From the NCBI GenBank assembly GCA_002633005.1, contig NMRA01000201.1, positions 311,910 through 375,909 of the forward strand: DNA of 64,000 nt, given 5' to 3'. Positions 57,201 through 64,000 of the stretch are shown piece by piece. The DNA is from Phoronis australis (taxonomy: Eukaryota; Phoronida; Phoronidae). The notes beneath the pieces are model-generated. The model searched no databases. It was not told the DNA's origin and worked only from the letters and a program-made list of their open reading frames with translations. The position numbers and the translations under genes are program-made. How positions within the stretch are numbered: position 1 is the first letter of the stretch; the number at the start of each line of letters is the position of its first letter.

Positions 57201-59650
57201 GTTTTAAGGATATGGAAAAACGTTTCTTCGTTTGAAATTGATCTAATGTTCATTATTAAACTTATAACACTCCTGCATATTGTTTTCCAAGCTGGTGCCC
57301 ACGTGACATTGTCGAGGAACGAGTGGTGATTTCACCGCTGATTAGCTTTCAATGCTCAATTCTTAACCGAATAAAAAGTAAATGTGAAAGACTCTATAAT
57401 TGCCCAGATTTGTCTGACTTTTGAACCACATACTACGGAAATGGTTGTTCGGACTCATATGAAACTTTCAGATACTATGATTTTTGCGCTGTTCCCAAAA
57501 CGGGGTTTGGAATTGTTTTTGAAATTTTCCACTTTTGCATGAGAAGCTATCAATTTTATGACTTTCACGAAAAAATCGAACCATTATATATAACGAAAAC
57601 GAAACTATAAAGTAGAAAACTGTAACAGCGTTTTGAGATTTCCTTTTGAACATTTATATTATTAAATGGAATTAAGTTATGCTATTGATACCATTGTTTT
57701 GCTTTTCAAGGCACCTTTCTTTTTGGGAAAATTTTAGGTCACGTGAGCTAATTAAAGGCATATTTGCGGATTATCATAATCTGATTATATAAGCTTTCCA
57801 TTTTCAGGCAATGTTTAAAATTTACCCACTTAATCAGTTCAAATGTACAGCTTAGCGGATTTTTGTCTAAATACGTGACGATAAGGTACTTCATAACTTT
57901 GAAAACATTAGCACGCGCTCACCTAATCTTGAATTGTTGCCCTATTAGCTGGCGATTCAAGTAACAGGCAATGCGTACATGTTCCTTTTAAGAATTTGCA
58001 GTTGGGGGGTTGGCAACTGCAATAAACGGTTGAAGCATTTTTATGCGCCTCCATATTTATATGTGGACGCATTATGCTGTCATCCCCGTCCGACGTCCGG
58101 TCTCCCGCGTCCGCTGACTATGGAGGAGGACGACTTTAAGAAGAATCCGACACACGGTGTTCCCCCGAGTAGCAATTTCATTTTTTCCATTTTCCATTGT
58201 TTCCCTGAAGTTCACTGACAGATTTTTAAGAAATTTTGTAAATAGCTTCTTGTTAAACAGAAAAACGATAGCATGACCCCATTTTCGGGTGAATTTGACG
58301 CATATTGCGCTATCTGGTGGGCATTTTTATGAAACAAAAAACCCAGAAACATACCGTTTGCGATGCATTCGTGGGCGCATTTCAACGCTCCGCAGATGAT
58401 TTCCATGTTCCTGCTGGTAATGGAAATGGACGCCTATCACGGCAAGGGATATCATGAGATCAATTTTTAGGGTTATAGCCAACTGGGGGAATGTAGTTTT
58501 GACTTGAAAACGTGGCTGTATCCTCGAGTGATAGCATCGCCCCGCTCATTAGAGGAAATAAGGTACCGCTTAAAGGCACGCGGGGTATACGGGCACTCTG
58601 GGATACTAAAACAACCAAATCAAGCTTCAGGATTCCCCACCCTAACGTTACTGAAGACTGTCAATGGGGAATGGTATTGCATATATTTTTCTAAATTTCA
58701 GGGTTGCTTTGACAGTCTAAACGACACCTTTATAAACAACCAGACTTCAGTTATCGCGATGGGTTGTGCTTTTGGTGCTTTTGAGGTGAGTGACATCTGG
58801 TGTGCGTTCCATAGGTACGAATCTGAGAAAACGCAAGAACAAGTTGGACTTCACCAGATATTGCCTGGTGTACTACAAGCGAAGCACCAGATATTGCCTT
58901 GTGTACTACAAGCAAAGCACGTGATCACTTTAATGTTCCTAGCAGGATTCTTGCTTCTACCCTCTCTACCCTGGTGCATGGTTACTGTTCGTGGTGTAAT
59001 ATTTTGTGTACTGAAGTAAAGGGTGTGTAATGGTTCCACCATGTGAGGCCCGTGGTAAGTGTGCGGTTGTGAATAATACACGGCGATTTTGCAGAGGGAA
59101 AGCATGGTTAGATTTCTAAACGAGCTAGGAAAACATTTCATATTTTGGTTGAACAAACTCAAAGCGCGCCTGCAGACAGTCTTGGAAGAACTGAAGTTTC
59201 AGCAAGAATAACGTATACTTGAAAAAGCTGTTGGTCGTTTGGTAGACATTCCTTCAGACCACTCGGATGCTAAGACACATTTGAACTAAGTTAGTCGGCA
59301 TCAGTTAGTTCATGTCTGTTCTGTCTTTTCAGCTGTTACTCTTCGTGCTGGGCATAATCGTGTGTTGTGGGATTCCTAAAAGGAAAAAATTCGACGAGCG
59401 AAGACCATCACAGAATTTTGCTACCAGCCAGGCATACGAGAACCATAGTTTCAATCCTCCTCGCGAATATCCTGTTGATTACCCAATAGAACGGTTATAT
59501 GAAACTCCGGGACCTTCTCAGGACTATCGGAAGGACTACCCCCGTGGTCACCCAATGGGTCCCGGATACAGCGAACCAGGCGGGAGGTGGCCTCATGATC
59601 ATCGTCCCGATTATGCCATGCGTCAATGGCAAGACCCGAATTTTCGATAG
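48032..59650 (+). CDS. Tetraspanin with long Tyr/Pro-rich cytoplasmic tail (6 exons)
   Basis: Exons 48032-48109, 53405-53611, 54477-54653, 56618-56761, 58702-58785 and 59333-59650; all junctions are phase 0 with GT/AG sites, giving 335 residues. Tetraspanins are four-pass membrane proteins that organise receptors and integrins in membrane microdomains. TM1 spans residues about 16-42 across the first junction, TM2 about 65-85 (LTYGLLALGILQFLVTYIGC), TM3 starts at 96 (FVFSVFLIISIEVAAVVLVI), and TM4 about 217-244. The large extracellular loop has the diagnostic CCG (157-159), then PCTC, a further Cys (183) and GC (203-204), six Cys in all, plus six N-glycosylation sequons. The tail is about 90 residues, far longer than the usual 8-20. 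An in-frame TAA just before the ATG supports the start. I cannot assign a vertebrate orthologue. Confidence 0.94.
49404..50867. mobile_element. hAT-like non-autonomous transposon (1464 bp)
   Basis: Ends CAGGGCTCGACATATCGAG and AACGTCGAGCCCTG are inverted repeats, with the CAGGG/CCCTG termini usual in hAT elements. Subterminal regions hold repeated words (GCGAGCTGAG, AAGTCGCA at the left; TGCGACT, GGTCGCATAATGCGG at the right) that may be transposase sites. No transposase domain was seen inside and the flanking 8-mers do not match, so the target duplication is lost or the ends are recombined. Confidence 0.65.
50938..51150 (+). repeat. Dispersed repeat R2, copy 1
   Basis: CGTTTGGCGAAGTGGGCAAA and the next ~190 bases match 55866-56090 with substitutions and small gaps. 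Confidence 0.8.
51244..51299 (+). repeat. (TG)n/(CG)n microsatellite
   Basis: TG dinucleotides with an inner CGCGCGCG block, within tetraspanin intron 1. Confidence 0.95.
51840..51902. mobile_element. Short GGGCGGC-ended element (63 bp), deletion copy
   Basis: GGGCGGCTCACCATAGGGGG ... GTGCTGCGCCGCCC shares both ends and inner words with 47088-47252 in inverted orientation. Confidence 0.65.
53112..53124 (+). repeat. Poly(G) tract
   Basis: Thirteen or so consecutive G upstream of tetraspanin exon 2. Confidence 0.85.
53405..53611 (+). CDS. Tetraspanin exon 2
   Basis: 69 codons, residues 27-95: rest of TM1 (VISCVIIVLALLMIF), the small extracellular loop, TM2 and the intracellular turn GCYGSMSERKSLLGL, the usual tetraspanin GC.GA..E...LL pattern. 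Acceptor gttgcag, donor gtaagttg. Confidence 0.94.
54477..54653 (+). CDS. Tetraspanin exon 3
   Basis: 59 codons, residues 96-154: TM3 with the Glu common in this helix (IISIEVAAVVLVIIF), then the first part of the large loop including sequon NSS (140) and TVFFWNFLHLN leading to CCG. Acceptor ttttccag, donor gtaagttc. Confidence 0.93.
55337..55822 (+). repeat. Dispersed repeat R1, diverged copy (tetraspanin intron 3)
   Basis: Starts TTTTTATGCGCTCATAG with CCGTCATCTGCGTC, includes GTGAAGTTTGGTATGTG and ACTGCGCCTCCTAGTGG, and ends GTGGCCGCATTTCACCGCTT, the R1 order in plus orientation. The 177-codon open frame over it is incidental. Confidence 0.6.
55866..56090 (+). repeat. Dispersed repeat R2, copy 2
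   Basis: Matches 50938-51150 from CGTTTGGCGAAGTGGGCAAA onward and directly abuts the R1 copy. Confidence 0.8.
56618..56761 (+). CDS. Tetraspanin exon 4 (CCG motif)
   Basis: 48 codons, residues 155-202: LNCCGVNNFTDFANYTFELP, then CTC and a further Cys, ending NLTEREK. Carries the family-defining CCG and three sequons (N162, N168, N196). Acceptor ttttcag, donor gtaggcc. Confidence 0.95.
58037..58396 (+). repeat. Dispersed repeat R1, copy in tetraspanin intron 4
   Basis: TTTTATGCGCCTCCATATTT then GACGCATTATGCTGTCATCC, ending GGGCGCATTTCAACGCTCCG; about 360 bp and shorter than the gapped copy at 23430. Confidence 0.75.
58702..58785 (+). CDS. Tetraspanin exon 5
   Basis: 28 codons, residues 203-230: GCFDSLNDTFINNQTSVIAM then GCAFGAFE. 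The GC closes the loop disulfides; sequons at N209 and N215; then the first half of TM4. Acceptor aatttcag, donor gtgagtga. Confidence 0.93.
58852..58919 (+). repeat. 33-bp tandem duplication (tetraspanin intron 5)
   Basis: CACCAGATATTGCCTGGTGT with the following 13 bases occurs twice with two changes, starting at 58852 and 58885. Confidence 0.88.
59333..59650 (+). CDS. Tetraspanin exon 6 (rest of TM4 and long tail)
   Basis: 105 codons plus TAG. LLLFVLGIIVCCGIP completes TM4 with a juxtamembrane Cys pair, then a basic patch (KRKK) and a ~90-residue tail rich in Tyr, Pro, Arg and Asp with several DYP/EYP-like words. Acceptor cttttcag. Confidence 0.93.
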   Translation: MLLFVLGIIVCCGIPKRKKFDERRPSQNFATSQAYENHSFNPPREYPVDYPIERLYETPGPSQDYRKDYPRGHPMGPGYSEPGGRWPHDHRPDYAMRQWQDPNFR

Positions 59651-62600
59651 ACCTTCCTAGGGATGGCTGAAGGGGCGCAACCAGACTATTTTTTAAAATT
59701 ATTGAAGGACTGGAAATCAAGATGCTTTGTGTCGCGCCGTCTAGCTGAGTTTGCCATGACGTAATCTGAGTTAAATCTGCAGAAACCATTCCATTAGTAT
59801 AAGAAATGTTTTTGTTGTAGTCTGAAATTATTCAGTGTCTAGTACTTGTAAATGGTTGAAGATGATCAGGCATGGTGTGTTTTTATCAGATGCGTGGAAT
59901 AAGGATGCAATTGAACATATTATGTCGTGCTACGTTATAATAAGTTAGACGGCGTTCAACCATAGGTGCTTATTAGGTTCAGTTACTCTTAACAGACTGT
60001 GTTATCCCTATTTTTAAAACTAATCTGACGATCATTTTATTGTCATGTTTTTAAGAACTTGGTTGACAAAATGATTGCACTGATCAGAACTTTGCTGTAT
60101 ACTGAGTAAATTTTTGAACGAAGTTTGTGTTGTTGTCTAATGTGTGTTCGGTGATAATTATGACTATGACTTGCAAATGTGCACCTCTTTCGAAAACTGT
60201 GATTCCCCCAAGTTGCAACACCCTAGCTCAGCCACTGCACGTCGTAGTACCTTTAGTGAATGGTTTCACTGACGGAGAACCAGGAGACTATGTAAAGCAG
60301 ACGACAACGTACATGTACAGTAGCAGGATTGATACACAATAGGATTAAAACGCCTATAGGCCTATATAGCCTACACAAAACGTACCCAGAGCAGTTTAAA
60401 TGAAGTAATATCCCATGAGACATTATTCCGCGTATCGACCGAGACTCGAAATGTCGGCAACGCCACTATTCAACAAACCTGACGCTGGAATAAGAATTTA
60501 AAAAACGGGATGGATGTCATTTGTACTATTAGTTATACCACCCAACTCAAATGCAACATCATGCACGAACTGCTTTCTTTGAATTATTCGCAAATGTGTA
60601 TGCGAACGAACACTTATCATTGGAATAACTTAGAAAAATCCTTCACGTGATAGCTCTTGTTAAAACGTTCAGTTGGAAGTGACACAAGTGAGAAGCGTTT
60701 GAACTGAAGCGGTCAAGTTTCGGTAGCATAGCTGTCCAGCCCGGATTTCCCAGAGGTGAATGCCCCGGGTGTTCCTTAATGTGGCAAAGGAAATGCCCCA
60801 TCAGGGTAGTAAGGGTGTAGTTGACATCGAACTGGCGCTTGAGTGCATTCACTCGTAAGCCAACACCAGTGTTTATTAGGTGGCACTGGACAGTTAGGCT
60901 GCGGCCGCGGCCAATTTTGGGGTAGGCCAAGTATGGGAGCATTTTGTCAGTATACGCTGTGTGTAGGCTCACTGAATGTGGTTTGTTTGTACTTGTGGAC
61001 ATGCTGAGAATGAAAAAGGCCACTTTCTCGGCTGTAGCTACTCTTCTTCAAGATGGTGGCCCACTGTTGCAATCTTGTGCATCGCTGTGTAGCAACTGAG
61101 AAATTGGCCGCGATTTCAGGTAGAAATCAAACAAGCCAGATTTGCAAAAAAGACTAGTTGGCTGACTACTTTTGGACATTTTTGGAATCGGCAGGAAATT
61201 TGCTTTCGGAATCTAATGTTGGCTTTAGTCGAGCATCGGTTGGGAAGTGGTGATATTTTGGGGTGAAAAGTGCCGATTTTGTATTTTTTGCCCTTCGTCT
61301 GGCTTGGTTTCCACTAGGAGTAAAAGGGTCAAAAATACAAGAGAGAATAAAGTTTCTGTGCTCATCTGTAGGGCTTGTGATGTGAAATGACTCAAAACTT
61401 TTCTTTATTTGCCTTCAGTTTTTGACAGAGTGAAGAAAGGATGAAGAGTCCATTGACGTGTGTTGTGACAGGAAACCCCTGTGAAAACTGTTCAGTGACT
61501 CTTTACCATACTAACATCCATTCACGTTTCCGGACGAAAAACGCCGCCATATGATCTTGTAATATTGAGTATCGAAAGCAATGCCAAGTAGGCATTTCCG
61601 CTCTTGAGAACACGGCTTCATTTCGTCTTTTCCGTTATTCTAATCTTATGTCTCTTTGCTGGACATTTTAGAGCGGACTCGCGCCTGTTGTCAGACAGGT
61701 CTATAGTGAGCTGGTAGCGCCACTTGGTGACAGGGAGTAAGTGGCCCATTCAGAATCTGGGAAATTTCGGGCAGTTATACAATGAGGAAAAGCAATTTTA
61801 ACCTATACAGAAACGTGGCCTGTACTTGATGTTCGAAGTTTATGTTAACTTTGTAAAAATCAAACTACTTATGTCGGAAAACGTCAAAAAAGATGATGGG
61901 GGAGCAACCCTGCACATGTAATGATTTGTACAGTTGGGTAGAATTGGTGCGCGAGGTACTATTCAATACACCGTCTTCCTCTAATAGCTTGAGTGTCTTT
62001 CGCAAAAGTGCACGCCACTAAGACAAACAAAACTTATAAAATCTCACCCTCTATTTAATTTATTTGAACTCAAAATTAAACAATAAATTCAAATTAATAA
62101 CATACAATTCCTGAGCACGTCATGGTGCGAAAATGATTATCTCCAATGACGGAAATGAGTGAAAACAACCGAACGTTTACTGACAAAAACAGCATTTCAC
62201 TTATAATTCCTGTAGTTGATAATAGCAATTTTGAACATCTGAGATTTCTACATCCTATCAACTGATTGTAGGCAATAGCACAAACATTAATAGAGATTCC
62301 TTATTGCGAACCCAAACTTGAAATTGTTTTCACAGCAGTAATAGTAATAACTTTGTAACTTGTATTCCATTCCAAAAAAGCCAGAGCATCAAACGAATAC
62401 GCCCAGCATTCAACAAAAAACATCCGATCGAATAAGAAACCAACCACAAAAACGCCCAAAATAGCAAATATACATACCCCCAGCAATCAACAAAAAGATG
62501 CCCATGAAGCAAAAAGAACGCCCAGGATAACAGATTATATAGTCTCCCATTTACTAGACTAAAATCAATTAAAATATTACTGAACCATCAACTAGCAGCT

Positions 62601-64000
62601 TGAAATACATGTCAACACTACTGATTGAGCTGTACCCTCAAATGGGCCGATGATGTATGTAAGCATACCAGAAATATGTGGGCCAAGGATCTTTTTTCAA
62701 ATTTTGACCTGATAGGGCAAATACAGTAAGTAGCATTGCCTTCCTGAAATATGAACCTTAAATGGCTAATATTTTTTGAAATTCACAAGTCAGCCACAAG
62801 ACAAAATACAACTCTCCATGGTCAGTACCAAACATACCCTTTCCTTTACATGTACATTCACCAATACAGAACAAGGATGAGTTTTGTCAGTGGAAATATA
62901 GCACTAAAATGTAAACATTCCATGACCTTCAGCCTTTTTTGTGTTTGCTGTATTTCACAATTAATTAATTTTTTTAAGTGGTTCGAGTTTCCGTGGAAAC
63001 CTCATTACATATGTTGGCAGTTGACCCCAGACCAATAATGCATGAGTCTGCTGTCACTCACAACAGCAGCGATTTTAGGTGATGGCGCACCACCGCAAAT
63101 AAAAATTAAACCAAAAATTTATATTAAACTCAGTTAATTTTGAAAATATCATACATTATTTGTGCACAAGTTTCGACTGAACTAACCTGCGTTAAAATCC
63201 ATGTCACGAAATTTGTAACTAGAATCAGAAAGAGTACCTTTAAGGCAAACAATTAACGACACAAAAATGTTAATGACATACAAAAATAAATTCTGAAAAC
63301 TACAAAGAATCTAAAACACGATGATGCTATTAAATAGTATGACCCTGTGCACGCTACTGGAAACCCCTGGCTTCCAAATGAAATTATACTTTACACAGTT
63401 ATGTATGCCCGTTTTAAAAATCATATCAAGCAATTGAAGCTGCAGCAAGCATTAAGCAATAATTTATCTACAAGTTCAGATGTAAAAAGCTTAATAGAAA
63501 ACTTGCAAGAAACAGTAACGACAACAAAAAATACAAAATGTTGCATATAAATTGTGTAGCATTCCAAAAATGAGACTCTTAAAGACCCACTCCTGTAGAA
63601 CAGCCACTTGCATGAGATTAGGATCTTGTAATAAATATTTCTGATGAAATTCACATTCCAAAATAAATTTGTCCCCGATTATTCGTGCTGACTCAGAAGC
63701 CACCAAGCACACAATCAGATTGTTAATTCACTCAACGAAAAATAAGATAACCCATCCCAGACAAAACAAGCATGGCATCTCATTGAGAGCTGTCCTGTTT
63801 TGATAAGTTAAATTATTGCTCTACAAAGAAATACTCGTTTGATTCGAGGTGACCCACCAAAACAAAGTAATGTCCTCAGTCTGCTATTCTGTGAGGCATT
63901 AAAATTCCTAAAATAGCCAAGTTGAGAAGCACTTTTACTACCCAAAACCTTTTAAATCCCACATAAAATGAACCCCAGGCCACCAAACGCCAAGTGTTAG
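59651..64000. other. Tetraspanin 3' UTR and downstream sequence, no further gene recognised
   Basis: A candidate poly(A) signal ATTAAA is at 60344-60349. A minus-strand frame at about 61009-60643 follows a good acceptor-like site (cttttttattctcag) and runs 120 codons to a stop, but matches no family I know. The remainder is AT-rich without recognisable content. Confidence 0.4.

Overview
This window looks like draft-assembly genomic DNA from an invertebrate animal. It is AT-rich, has long introns with GT/AG splice sites, and is full of transposon debris. The gene structures (an 11-exon USP10 and a 6-exon tetraspanin) and the transposon mix (TTAA-flanked THAP elements, PIF/Harbinger-like and hAT-like elements, a Ty3-type gag) suggest a marine deuterostome such as a hemichordate or cephalochordate. 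The species call is inference only; another marine metazoan is possible.

Three genes can be supported. (1) At the left edge, minus strand, a C2H2 zinc-finger gene (1..761) continues out of the window. (2) At 31212..44755, minus strand, is USP10, a ubiquitin-specific protease. I could chain eleven exons with matching intron phases, with the catalytic Cys at 39463-39465 and the GGHY His box in the last exon. (3) At 48032..59650, plus strand, is a tetraspanin in six phase-0 exons (335 residues), with an unusually long Tyr/Pro-rich C-terminal tail. USP10 and the tetraspanin are divergent, with about 3.3 kb between their starts.

The 762..31211 interval carries no gene I can recognise; it is non-coding DNA plus repeats. 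At 12598..15493 a ~1.05 kb segment is present twice in direct orientation, separated by the start of a Ty3-type retroelement (putative LTR, gag fragment) that stops at a single N. The second copy is followed by a complete 879-bp TTAA-flanked element with long inverted ends that is a deletion product of a THAP transposon. Around 25474..25941 lies a 199-bp inverted repeat (3 mismatches) with a second single N in its loop. Both single Ns look like forced contig joins. The two larger N gaps (23842..24052 and 45545..45920) both begin in copies of one dispersed repeat.

The most interesting object is upstream of USP10 exon 2: a 1941-bp element (42214..44154) with TTAA target duplications and ~160-bp inverted repeats. 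It carries two convergent broken genes: a THAP-domain transposase (Kolobok-like) on the minus strand and, on the plus strand, a small protein with the Cys-rich zinc domain best known from the intracellular 'ballast' of the P2X7 receptor. Smaller MITE-like elements sit in USP10 introns, and hAT-like and GGGCGGC elements lie near and inside the tetraspanin gene.
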